Source: Crotophaga sulcirostris (taxonomy: Eukaryota; Chordata; Aves; Cuculiformes; Crotophagidae). From it: 64,000 nt of DNA. Positions 49,798 to 61,779 of the stretch are shown here, piece by piece. The stretch lies in contig VYZB01000296.1 in NCBI GenBank assembly GCA_013397455.1, forward strand, positions 552,685 through 616,684, given 5' to 3'. The notes under the pieces are model-generated. The model saw nothing but the letters and a program-made list of their open reading frames with translations, was not told where the DNA came from and searched no databases. Numbering within the stretch: the stretch's first letter is position 1; each line of letters starts with the position of its first letter. Made by a program: the position numbers and the translations under genes.

Positions 49798-52700
49798 TAG
49801 TGATTTAATGATAAAATAGGTATGAAATTTAAGAAAGAAAAATGTTATAAAATCCTCATCAGAATTATTAAAGTATAATTGGAAGTAAAAGACTGGAACT
49901 AAAAACTTAAAGATAATTAATTATGATTGCATAAATACACAGGAATGGTTGTGTGTACAACTTTTAAAATAATTTTATTTAAACTGTATTGTTAATATTA
50001 GAAATATTTGGCTAGGAGACAGCAAAATTGCTGTACTTAATATGAAGCTAATGAGTTAGTCAGACCACTATTATACCTAGAACAAAACGCTCAGTAGATG
50101 ACAAATTATTGGTATTAAAGAGAGCGTGTACTTTTTATAATTATTTCTCTTTGCGCAATACAGGAGAGTCTAAAGGTTCATAATAGATTTTATAACAATG
50201 AAGGCAAAATTTGAATCCTTACCAGTAATCAAGTAATACTGCCATATGGTCACGTGATAAATGAGGTCTGAAAGCAGAGCTACCACTCTGAGCCAGCAGC
50301 ACCATGAAAGATTAGATTAAAATAGCTTAGATAGAAAACACTAGAAAAAGTCATGACTGTGGATGGATGAAAAAGGATGAGTAAGACTTACCCAGTAAAT
50401 GAAAGGGGAGAAATAGGAAACAGGATGAATGGCCGAGAACAAAACGTAAACGGCAAGGAAGCAGCTGGGCTTGGAGCTATCAGCCCCACGCAGCAGCAGT
50501 GGTATTACCTGTCCAGGGGCTGGGAGGGGGAGGATGGATAGCTTCTATCTGTAACAACTTCACAGGTTGTCACAGGTCTCTAGAGAAATATGGATGTGGT
50601 TGAGATGTTTGGGTCTGTAAAGAGTCGGAATAAACGCGTGACTTTGCGTCCCGAAGCCCGCTGTGTGACTGGGCTGCCTTTCCCAGGGAAGAAAAAGGCC
50701 ACAGTTCAGCATTTTGGAGAGGGCTGGAGTTCGAAAACATTGGCTACAATTTATTGAATGCAGAGTTTGTATTTGTGCGGTTGCACAATTTTTTGCTTAA
50801 TATTCCTTTCCGTCTTTTTTCTGCTTTTTCATGTTACTTTGCCTCCTCCAGCAAACACCAGTGGCGGTGCAGTGAGAAGTGGTAAGAGACTTTATTCTTA
50901 GCTTGTGTCAAGTTCCTCCCCGTGCTTAGAGGCTCTAGAACAGAGTGTCCTTGGGCTGTTTGCAGGTTGTACGTGCTATGGGATCACCTCTCCCACCAGC
51001 AGGGATTCCTACAGAAGGCCAGAGTAGCTGAGGGTTAGGATGGTTGTGCTGTCCCTTCAGCAGCAATAGCTCAGGCTAGTGGGGCTGAACAGCTTCCTTG
51101 GGAGGGTGGTGGGGCAGGAAGCTGCATTCCTCAGCTCTGAGCCAAAAGTGTTAGTGCAATCGGGTGACCAGGATGTGTAATTTATTTTGTTTACCCAAAT
51201 GGGCAAAGATCTTGCTGTCTCTAAGAGCACAGAGGCAGCCAAATGCAAACTCCGCGTACATTTGAGGAAGTTTGCTGTTCCAGCTCCACCTCAGAGTGTG
51301 TGTGTTCCTCTCAGCTCTCTGTCAGAGTTGCTTACTTTCAGGTTTTGCCTCAAAGACACAGAATAGCTGTGTGCTTGCTGAAGACCCCGGCTAGACAATT
51401 GCTTTTGTGACTAAGCAGCACTTGAGGCACTGAAATAAATGATTTTTTTAATTGTATGTGCTTATTGTTTGAAATCTAAGTATCATTTTCCTCTTTATTC
51501 AGTGGTTGAGGTTTTTTCTTTCTTTTCATAGACCAAGTGAATAAAGAGCTATAACAAATATTGAAGGTTTAGAATTCACAAGATAGTTCATAAAAGTACC
51601 TCTCTGCCTTTATAAATCATACTGTCCGTTCAAAAGATTTTGCTCTAATGACTTGAAATAAATTGGAGTCTGAGGTGTTTTTCAAGAAGCGTTTCTCTGT
51701 GAGCAACAAAATAGCTGCACAAAATACTGCTGCGTTCTGCAGCTGTTAAATGTACTGAAAGGAGAACAATTGATCGAGAACCCCAAATGTGTGATGCCCT
51801 CCTTCAAACCAATGAAGGAATTGCCAAGGATGTCATAATTACCTTTGAGTAAGGATATTGCTGTTTCAGAGAAGGCGTTTTATGCAGATTGAATTATTTT
51901 GGTGATGCTCTTTTCTTCCAATTGACTTAGACAGCTCTTGTGCGCATGAAAATCACTCATTAGAATTGATGGCAGCACCCAGCAGCTCCAGCTGGAGAAG
52001 AGGCAACGGTGTCATGAGTGTAGCAATAGCGTGTGTGATCGCTGCCCATCAAAGCACTGAATCAAACCAGTGTGACAGACGACTGGCAGCACGTGAGGAT
52101 GTGTTGAACACAGTATGTATCTTAGTAATAATTTTTTCTGCCTGAGAAGCTCATGTGCTTTTGGGGGAAAATAAAAAAGCTAAGGGTAATAACCATAAGA
52201 TTATGCTACTGGGGATAAGACTTCACAGCTCCAAAGTGTCATGTTTCCTGATCACACAGTTTTTGTTTGAGAAGGAAGCGTAAATAAAATCAGCAGTCCT
52301 GATTTTTGCAGTCTCCTATGTGTTATGAGTTGCAAATACAGCATTTTAGTGTTCCCTGATCCATATTCACCTGTGTTAATACGTAGTTTATTAACACTGC
52401 TCGCTGGTCTGACTCTGCTTGTTGTGCAAGTGTGTGTCTGTGCATGTGCATTTCCTTCTGCCATCTTCAAGACAAATGCTCTCAGTGCAATCCTTGCAAA
52501 TGCATTGGAATAGCATTTCAGATACATTTGTCATCTGGGATTAAAGTCTGTGCTACCCATTAATGCAGACATACCCTTGACCCAATGCTTTATTTCTTCT
52601 ATGAAACCAAGCACAGTGATCAACTGCGTTTGCTCCTCATATACAAAGTTTTTTAGTCAAATTATACAGTTAAAAAAAAAAAAGGGCAAATTATTTTAAA

Positions 52701-55700
52701 ATATGCACTAAGAGCAGACACAGAAAATACTTGATCAAAACCAGACTGGGGCTGCACAATAGGAGCCCACTCTTAGGCCTGCCTCAACAGCTCCTGGCCT
52801 CTTGATTGAAGATGAAGGTGAGAGGGTATAGGGAAGGCAGGAAAATCCAGTCTACACACACAAAAAGCAGAGTCAGAGTGCTCAGTAACCCTTAGAAGCA
52901 GAAGCTCTACCCAGGGAGATTTTTTTAAAGGTTGTCTCAGCACTATTGATAGAAAACTTTTTTTTCATGTAGGTCACGACTTAGCTCTTATGGACACCAG
53001 AATTAAGAAACAAGATCAAAGTTGATCTTAAATATAGTTTAATTAACAGTATTTTAGAGTTTTTTTCCATTGTTGTTTGCATTTCCAGTTTTGGTTTTTT
53101 TGGCTGCCTGCTTCCTTGCTTGTCTAATTTCGTGATGGATCAGTGCTCAGGGCCACTGTGATGGAAGTAACAAATGTGTTGACCAAGCAGTTCAGCACAC
53201 ACTGCTCCCCCGAGTTTTCTTTTGCAAACCATATGGAAAGAAATCACATGTTGAGAAACAGATCTCCACAAGCAAGAACAGGTTATAAAGTAAACTAAGC
53301 TGATGATCATGACTTGGCCAAGAGTCAGTGTTTTGGTCTGCAGTGTGTTTTGCTTGGTTGTAACACGGCGGAAGGAACCTCGGATAAAAAATACTGTAAT
53401 TGAGCCTATTAATTAGCAGGAAATGATGCCCTGTAGCTTAACGGCTTGTGGGAGGTGGAGCTGAGTGACAACCAAACAGTAACCAATTAGGTCAACCAGC
53501 AGGCTTTTCATTTACTTGTTTTATGCAACCTTTAGAAGAGGTTGGGAATGGAGATGCTTGTAGAGATTGCTGCAGGTGGAAGCTGTAATTTGGAGCAATG
53601 CAAGAACACAGTAGAACTGAATGCAATCAACAGAATTGTCACTAACATGGGAGGGGTTTTACACTTGACTGAAACTGGGTGTTTCACATGTAATAAACTG
53701 GAGAAAAAAACACTAAGGATGGATTATACAGATGTTCCTAGAAGACGTGGAAAAATAGATAGCCTAGAAGGAAGGAGAAGACCGAGGGAGGGAAGAGTAA
53801 TAGAAAAGTAGATGAGGAGAAAATTGAGTTTGTTGCAATGATAACCATTAAAACAGGGCTGTCAAGACTTCTTGCTATAAACTGGCACAGAGAGGCTTTT
53901 CTGCACCAGGGGCTATTGTTGTTGCACACTTCTGTGTGGCAACACCTACCCCTGAGCAGTAGGGTTGAGGTTGTGCCCGTCAGCGCCCTGCACGTAGCCA
54001 ACATGGAAAGACCGTGTTATTGCACACTTATTGCCATCACCATGACTGAGAAAGATCCTCAACAACTGGGTTGGGTTTTTTTAAAGAAGAAAAATGGCTA
54101 ATTTTAGCTCTCACTCTGAGACCAATGTGGGACAGAATAAATCCAGCATATTTAGGAGAGCCTGAGGCTTTTTCAGTGCATGAAGAATGCCCAATGCACA
54201 TTTTGAAATTCAGCAGATAATGTTTTTCCATTGCTGTTATCACGCTAAAGATAACTCAGCTCCTCCCTATCTTTTTCTTGATGTTAGTTCTGATAAGTAT
54301 GGATTTCTTTTTTGACCTAAAGCAACTTTCAGAAGCATTAGTCTTTTGTTAATTTATATATTTTCAACCATGCAGCAGGGAACAGTCACAATCCCAGGAC
54401 TGCATGCGTTCATGGAGCACTGCATCTGCTACAGACATCATTTGTGATTCTGTGATACAGAAACTACTCGATCAATAACCCAAGAAGGGATGGTGAGTTT
54501 TCTGTACGTGTTTTGCGCACTAGTCATTAAGAACACTTAATATTTAATTTTTCAAATCTGGTAGTTAAAACTGATCACCTTCAGAATGGCTGAAGCTGTT
54601 GTTCGGGGGAAGGATGTCCTTGCACAGGACAAAACTGCTGTTTTGAAAAGAGGGATGGAAGAACTCTGTGTGAGTAGTGAATGATTTCTGAATTTTAAAC
54701 AGATGTACTTGTTGGATGTGCGCAGAACCTACGTCCTGTAAATAGCATTAAATGATATCCTTTAGTGAAAAAAAAAAAGCAACCTTAAACCACCAGCCCA
54801 CCCAAAAACCTAGTTCAGCAGCTGTGTTTTTGCATTATAATTCAAGGATTACCAATTAAAGCAAAACCTCTCCTCCTCTCTTTCCAACTGCCAGCAGTAC
54901 AGGTTGTCTGCATCAGCATGAGACAGTCAGGGTGTCCCTCAGAGCCCTCTTTCACAGTAAATTCTTTTACTGGGACCACCTCTCTGATGTCTTCTGCACC
55001 ATAACAACGTCAGGATGGTGGTAGGTGTTTCATCATCCGTCTTCACTAACCTGTGTCCTTTTCCTCTTTCAAATAAGAGAATCAAAGTTACAAAGCAGAT
55101 TTTAATGGCCACTAAAGCTTAAAAATGAGACTGGGAAGATGCTGGCAGCAGCTTCTGGGGTTGTGCATCCCTTGCAGTAACTTGAGATTATGTCATGCTC
55201 TCATTTTCACCAATGTTTCTAAGAATAGGAGATTTTTAAATTTTTTTTTGCAATAGAAGAAAAAAAACCGGCAAGGTAGGGATGTTCACCAAAACACCTG
55301 CTAGAATTCACACTGGGCGGTGAACTGAAACAATCAATTATTCACACAGTTCTACTCTGAGGGTTTTCTCTTTAAATCTGGAGACATTTTTAGCTTATTC
55401 CCCTGCTGTGCTTAAGAATATTTTTGGTAAATTTATTTTGCATACAACAGAAGGTGTGTAAATACAGGATTTATTTGCAAATCCATGTTTTATTTTCATA
55501 AATGTAAAGTATTTCAGCTATTGTTTTTGCAAAAAATAAGTGGCTGAAAAAAGAAAACAGCGCTGTTTCTTGCATGTGTCTGTTTGGGAGGAGATGGTTC
55601 ATTGGCCAACCAGAAAGAGATGAGAAAGGACCTGAAGGGGCTCAAGCTGTGGAGCAGATGTCAGAGAGCCTCAGAGAGGGGCCGGGAAACCTCTGTCCTC

Positions 55701-56106
55701 CTGGGTCTGAGGAGGAGAGGCTGAGCAGCTGAAACTAAAGCTTTTAAACCAGGACTGTCCAGCTGTTTAGATTAAACGGCCTCAAATAAATAAAGTGCTG
55801 GGCTTATGAAATTAATGTGGCACCTAAAATATATCTAAGGGAGGTCCGTTCCCATGTTCCTGGGAGGGAATAGTCTGTCTGGAGACAGTAGTCGAGTTTG
55901 GCATCAGTTGCTCAGAGCATTCCCACCACAGGCACTTTCTCTTTTGGCATTTATGGAGAGTGTGGTATCTATTTTATTACAATATACATTGCTTTCAGTG
56001 ACCTAAAACGTTTCTTGGACCAATAAGAAATTCACAGAAAATAAATACTGGAAAGATTTCTTTACTCTAAAATACTTTGGGAAAAGTATGTGGTTATTCT
56101 GGTATA
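49798..56106. other. Non-coding stretch up to the assembly gap
   Basis: AT-rich unique sequence, including a TAATTA-containing part near 49915-49925 and a homeobox-motif and CCAAT-like patch at about 53400-53520. A short weak exon-like segment lies at 54585-54669. A stretch at about 55620-55730 (AGGAGAGGCTGAGCAGCTG) is faintly CR1-like but too short to call. Open frames reach only 91 codons. Confidence 0.5.
54585..54669 (+). other. Weak exon-like segment with ATG
   Basis: ATCACCTTCAG ends at 54584 and GTGAGT begins at 54670, a near-ideal donor. Between them the sequence reads ATGGCTGAAGC..., open for 28 codons before the donor, with MAEAVVRGKDVLAQDKT at its start. The GKDVLAQ stretch faintly recalls DEAD-box helicases, but the Walker A GSGKT that should follow is absent, so that resemblance is not evidence of homology. 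The acceptor pyrimidine tract is poor and the unspliced frame stops within five codons after the donor. Probably chance. Confidence 0.1.
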
Positions 56107-56206
56107 NNNNNNNNNNNNNNNNNNNNNNNNNNNNNNNNNNNNNNNNNNNNNNNNNNNNNNNNNNNNNNNNNNNNNNNNNNNNNNNNNNNNNNNNNNNNNN
56201 NNNNNN
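56107..56206. other. Assembly gap (100 N)
   Basis: Exactly 100 unknown bases, a conventional size for a gap of unknown length. The left flank ends GGTATA and the right flank begins TATTATATACAATAGTATAT, so the missing sequence is probably a TA-rich simple repeat. Open frames drawn across it are meaningless. Confidence 0.98.
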
Positions 56207-59200
56207 TATTATATACAATAGTATATATACATATAGCCTTTCTTGATAGAGCATTGGAGAAACTAGATGCCTGCTGTGGAAATCTATATTGGGATTCAAG
56301 AAAGCTTGTCATTTGCTCTTAGAATTCTACCTGGTTTTGTGGTTTTGTTTCCAAGATCTCAATTCAACTCCTGCGAGTGCTTGACATTTTGGATACTTCA
56401 ATTTCTTGTCTTACGAGACAGCGGTAAGAATATACGTCCTTGGTGTTTGCATGCCGAAGGGGTGCAAGAAGCACAACTGCTGGGCCACCTCCAGAGAGGT
56501 GAGAGGGCAGGTGCTCCCCCAGCCATTGCTCAGGCACAGCTCTGTGAGCACCTGTGTGTAGGTACTCAGCAGTCACGGAGTAAAGGAACACAAACCGTTT
56601 CTTCTGTCTTGCTCCAGTTTAACCATGAGGAAAGCACTTTCCTGAACTGCTCACTGAGGTAATTCCCTTTAAAACTCTTTGTGTGGCTGCACTATTCCTC
56701 CATGAAAATGCTTCAGATGCGGCATTGAATAAAACCAGATTTTGCTCTACCAAGGAGGACTGACACAAAGTATAGTTATTTTTTTGTCACCTCTAGTATT
56801 TTATGACCCATTTTTTACATATGTCTGGTTAGGACAAGGGAGAAATATATTATTTTGGAAGGTTAACTTTATGTTGTTGCTAAGCCTGTTGTTTCGCTGT
56901 TGTATAACTATCCATACAAAATATTAATACAACAGAGAAATTTCATTTCTTATTTTTGCTTTATGATTCATGTGTTGGAAAGTGACTCACAGGTCTCTGA
57001 AATCAACATAAGAACCACCACACACTTTATTTTTTCCTATTGATTTTTATAGATGTCAGTTTTAGACCCTTAGACTTTCGCATCAGGAAACAAACTTCCA
57101 TAATCCTTTCAGGTAAAAAGAAATTACCTCTTCTTAAATATTAAGTCAATCTCCTTCTAATATCATTACAAAGGAGAGAACATAATGTCTGCCTGCTCAT
57201 GCATTCAGCTGTGAGGTCTGCTTTTCTATTTCTGAGTCTGCAATGTGCTCTGTGAGCGATGCCTGTCAACTATCTCTCCGCCGCGGTGTTGGCTGACTCA
57301 CAAGATGCCATTGCAGGGAAAATACAAAAGCATTGTGACTAATGATATTGATGGGAACCAGGACCAAATAACAGAGTCTGGAAAATACAGCTGTGCATTC
57401 AAATCCCCTTAGAAAAGTTTGGGAAAGGACACAGAGGAACCGGTTAACTACTTTGGTAAGAGAGGGATGTGTTTTGTTCGTGTAAGTATTTCTGCAAAAT
57501 AACATTTTGGTTTTAAGTACCTTTTGGCATTATTTTGACTGGGGTGGCTATTTGGAACTGCCTAATATTTCCACGTTTGGACTCTTTCTTTTTTTTTCCC
57601 CATCCATCATTTTTTGTTTGTGTTTGGTAAGGCCTTTCCTTTTGTTCTGATTTGATATTCTTTTCCCCAAGAGTTATTATATCTAGCTTTATTTTCTTGC
57701 CTATTGTTTTCCTAAGCTAATCTTTTTTTTTTTTCCTTATGTTTTGTTATTGCCTTTGCTGTTTTGCCTCATTCTTGTTTCTTCACTTATAGGCCTGCCT
57801 TTATCTCATTTTGCCTGAGAGTTGCTCACTTTGGCTACAGTTCTGAAACTGTCTATCCTTGCTTATATTTTTTATTACCATGACAAATCTTTTTATTTAA
57901 CAGCATCTTGTTAACAGGAAGAGCATCTTGTTATCTTTGTGTCCTCCTTTTATGAGTGTGCTTAAGGCTTCTCTGTTGAGTTTGCTTATGCGTGTTGTGT
58001 TGTCCGTTACAAGCCTCAACATGGGAAGGGTGTGCAGGCCACTTGCTGTAAGCAACTGCAATGTTTCTCTCTAATTTTTGATTTAAAATATGTGTCTTTT
58101 CTGTCTTGAATTATCTACAGCTGTAATTGTGATTACATGGGGATTGAAGGTGTGTTCATTCCATGTGTAAGGCTGTGCCACATACAGGATGCTGAGTCAG
58201 TGCTTGGTAGGCGTTCATAACGTCGTGTATGCTAATGACAGTGATTTTCACAAATTATAAGCAAAAATCTATATTTATATTTGATTGAAAATTCATTCAA
58301 AATGTTACCCTAAAGGCTGAAAACTTCCCTTTTATGTTTTTTCTCAAATGAATGTTCCTTTTTCAATATTTTTTCTTAATTTTCTGTTACATGTCTACTC
58401 TTAGTTCTCCGACTTTATTTTTACTTTTCCTTTATTCTTTTCAAATCTTAGCTGTAGCTGCTTTCAAAATGTAATCAAAACTAGCATTTAACAGGGAAAC
58501 ATCTTAGGTCTCATTCATTTTTCATATCATAAGAGGTAAAGAAACAGTGTAAAAGGGGTTACATTAAGCGTTCAATATTGTTAAACTCAGAATTTAGAAC
58601 CTCTGATATGTTCATTGAAGTATTTCTAGAGAAACTTTGAAACGGTAAACTAGGCATTTTGAACTCTGAACCACTACTAAATAGTGCAATTGGCATTGTT
58701 CCAGAAATATGTGACAAGATGCAATGTTGGGGCCTGTGTTATAGTATTTTTATAGATAAATAACAAACAAGTACACACATATATAAATGAATTGTACGAT
58801 AAGGTTGTACATGGAACTGCATTTGTACTTAACATTATTGGAAGTCTGTTTGATCACACTCAGATGACACAAGCCTCTTGCAATGCAAATGAACGTGTGC
58901 ATCTAGACCTTTCTGGAGGTAAAGCAAAAACATTTTGAACTGACTCTAAAAGTGCTGGATATAATTCACAATAACTTATTGCAACCAGTACATGCAATGC
59001 ATAAATATCTGTCGGACCAGTGAGTACCAATTTGGTTTCGCACGAAACAGAAACTTGGGTGATTTACTATAACAGAAGTTGAATTTCACATCTAAAAGAT
59101 GCCAACACTCCACTGGAAATCTCCCCAGACAACTAATGGATACCTTCAAACTCCTCAGTAGCTTTTAAAATGAAGTTTTTGCTCACAACAAGTACTTAAG

Positions 59201-61700
59201 GCTTTGATTCTGTAGATGAAAATTTTGCTTTATGAAATTAACAGGAACACTGTTGTTGATTTGGTGTCCAAAGTTTGCCATTTTATACTTAATACCAACC
59301 CTTTGCTATCTGCCCCTTTCACAGCTCTCTTGTGTGTTTTTATTCAGCCAGTGAGAGGGTCCTATAAAACCGGTATGGACTCTTTGCTCCTCCAGACCCC
59401 AGCTCAGCTGGACTTTTTTTCAGGAATTAGAATTAGACTCATTCACTGAGCACCAGCCTGTGATGCTTTAGGACCAACATAAAATGTGTTGAGGAACAAA
59501 CCAACCTGTAAGATTGTAATGTAGGAATTGTTTTTAAGTCATTTCCTAGAATGAACCCCACACTTATTACTAGCATACAGCCTACCTGCAAGAGGGATCA
59601 TTTCTTACTGCCGGGCTGTGTAATCCACACAGGTACATCTACTTAATACAACATGTCAGCATAGCTTAGATGTCATTAACAAGCTACAGCAGGGAACGTG
59701 CTGCCAGACCTGAAGGATGTTAACGCTTGTGACAAGATTAACAATGGGGGGAAATTGGACTCCCCGCGTTGATCAGTGGGTTGATAGGAAAGTTACCATG
59801 ACAACCGGGAAAATGTATTTTTTTCCTTTATCAGTCATCTCTCTGGGCTTGACTGGGAGACCTTGAGTATGCAAAGGTGTTTAGTCAGTGCTTCAATGCA
59901 GAATATTTGGCTCATGCTTTAAAATGTAATGACACTGTGCTTTGGCCTTTGAACTATTGTACATGCCATTGTACATCTCATTTCAATTCTGTTTCACTAT
60001 AGCGTGTCTTATAAAGGTGCATTAAATTGCTCTCTTGTTCGTTTTATTTGTTTGTTTTTAATTTCTCTTTGAAGTCATAGCCATAGAGCCTGGAAGTAGA
60101 ACTCCTGCAGACCAAGAAGGAGCTTAAATCTGGGAGTGACCTCTCAGGACTGAAAAGGCTTTTCTCATAAAGCTGACAGGTAAAGGGTCCATAAGGTATG
60201 ATAGTTCCTTCAGAAAAACCCATTAATTAACACTTGTCATCTGTGACAGTCACAGGTAAATCCCACACCATCAGGTCTTCGCATGTGCCAAATGGGTTCC
60301 TGTTACTCCTTTGACAACTGGACCATGAAATCTAATTTTACCAGGACAGAAAGTGGTGTTGCTGTTTACGGCAGGTTTCGAGACGCGTTGAAATGAACAG
60401 GATGTTTCTGCAGATGGAGGAGGGCACCGTCTGCAGAGCATCGAGAGCACGGAAGTGGTCCTTTCAGGACAAGGGGCACTGCTCTGACAAGCAGCAATGA
60501 GTAATTAATTACAGACAGCAAACTGGTCTCACAGGATAAGTTTTGAGGTCATAATCAAAAAAAAGAAAAAAACCAAAACAAATCACGAAGCAATTTATTG
60601 ATGGTTAGCTGCAATGAGGTAATAAATAAGTGAATGCTTGAAAGAGAACAGAAAACCTGAGTTTCAGTCTGTAAAATATTTATGATCAATGAAACTAATA
60701 GTGGATATGAGTATACACTAAGCAATCCTTCACATGCAAGCAGTAGAAGTCACTGTCTTAGTAAGAGAAACTGCTTGTTTGTTCTTCAATGGGAATAGGC
60801 TGGGAAGATTTATGCTGGTATGGCATTAGCAGTGACACAAGTAGTAATTCAAGAAAAACTCTTTGCATTCGCAGCACAGTCAGAATTATCTGTCTAAAAC
60901 TACACATATAGTATGTGCTTTCCTTAGACACCAAGGATGCAAATGTCCCAGCGGTTACTGAGGAGAGCTGCACCCCATTGAAGTTGATGAAATTTGTATT
61001 TTTTGTATCAATGAGGCAAGGGTGTCCTCTCTGGAGCAGATCACAGAACCACAGATAGGTGTGTGTTAGACATGGTGAGCTTGAGGACATTGTGAAGTCA
61101 CTACTTGAGCTGAAATCGTCTGCCTGAGATTTAATTATCTTTATTACCTCATTTGCACTGACTTTCCCTGAGATAACTTGGTTAGGCATGCACTTTGGAA
61201 CGTCTCCAATTCTCATTTCAATTCATAATGTACAACTGAGCATATGCTTTTGAATCTCCTAAAGAACAAGCAAAGCACAAAGGCTCAAATGATGTGCGCG
61301 TACGTGTATCAATTACAGTGATAGAGCAGGGAGCTTGGAATGGCCTAGGCAAGAGCTCCTTTGCACTAATGATATAGTTTACCTCTGTAACTTTGCATTT
61401 CAGCGTTCATGATGCAAGCAGCTGGCATTAATATCATTGGGATATTGCACAGTCTTTCTGCAAACAGAAATAATGGCTCTATAGGGCGAGCTCTTCGCCT
61501 GGTTTGCAGCACAGCTCACACGAGGAGTTTTCAGAAGGAAGGGAGTGTAGGGGGTCAGGCTGACTATCCAGAGGGGAATGAAAATGGTGCAGTGGGAAGA
61601 AAAAGTTTCCTTCAAATACACTTGTAAAGTGACTTTCTGCTGTGTGACTCCCCTGTGACTATGATTCTCTCCCTGTTCTCCTCCCTCGTCTGTTTCTCAG
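56207..61700. other. Non-coding stretch with pyrimidine-rich part and RFX-like motif
   Basis: AT-rich sequence at 56207-56240 adjoins the gap. The plus strand is strongly T-rich over about 57570-58480. The part at 59590-60010 looks unlike simple sequence and may be conserved. The longest open frames are 131 codons (56267-56662, plus) and 152 codons (60758-61216, minus), neither with a recognised domain. Confidence 0.5.
59792..59805. promoter_or_regulatory. RFX X-box-like motif
   Basis: GTTACCATGACAAC resembles the RFX consensus GTTRCCATGGYAAC with one mismatch in the right half. Binding is inference. Confidence 0.3.
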
Positions 61701-61779
61701 TGAGTATAACTATATCAGTGCCTTGAAGACTGGTGCTCTGATTCCACTTGATGCCTCTGACAAAACTAATGATATAACG
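61701..61779 (+). other. Exon-like segment with strong splice sites, unknown product
   Basis: The upstream tract is nearly all pyrimidine (about 61666-61700: CTCTCCCTGTTCTCC..TGTTTCTCAG), an excellent acceptor. A textbook donor, ACG|GTGAGT, lies at 61780. The 79 bases between are open in only one frame, giving 26 codons that include EYNYISALKTGALIPLD and end DKTNDIT. The exon would enter with one base finishing a codon and leave in phase 0. No gene family is recognised. Strong splice sites on both sides make this the best exon candidate on the plus strand, but pseudo-exons of this quality occur in large introns. Confidence 0.3.

Noticed and set aside
54597..54640. GKDVLAQDKT, reminiscent of a DEAD-box helicase Walker A lead-in
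   Set aside because: The GSGKT that defines the motif is missing and nothing else of the helicase is present.
55620..55740. Faint CR1-like wording (GAGGAGAGGCTGAGCAGCTG)
   Set aside because: Too short and degenerate to assign without an alignment.
56003..56322. Open frames spanning the N gap
   Set aside because: They include unknown residues and have no meaning.
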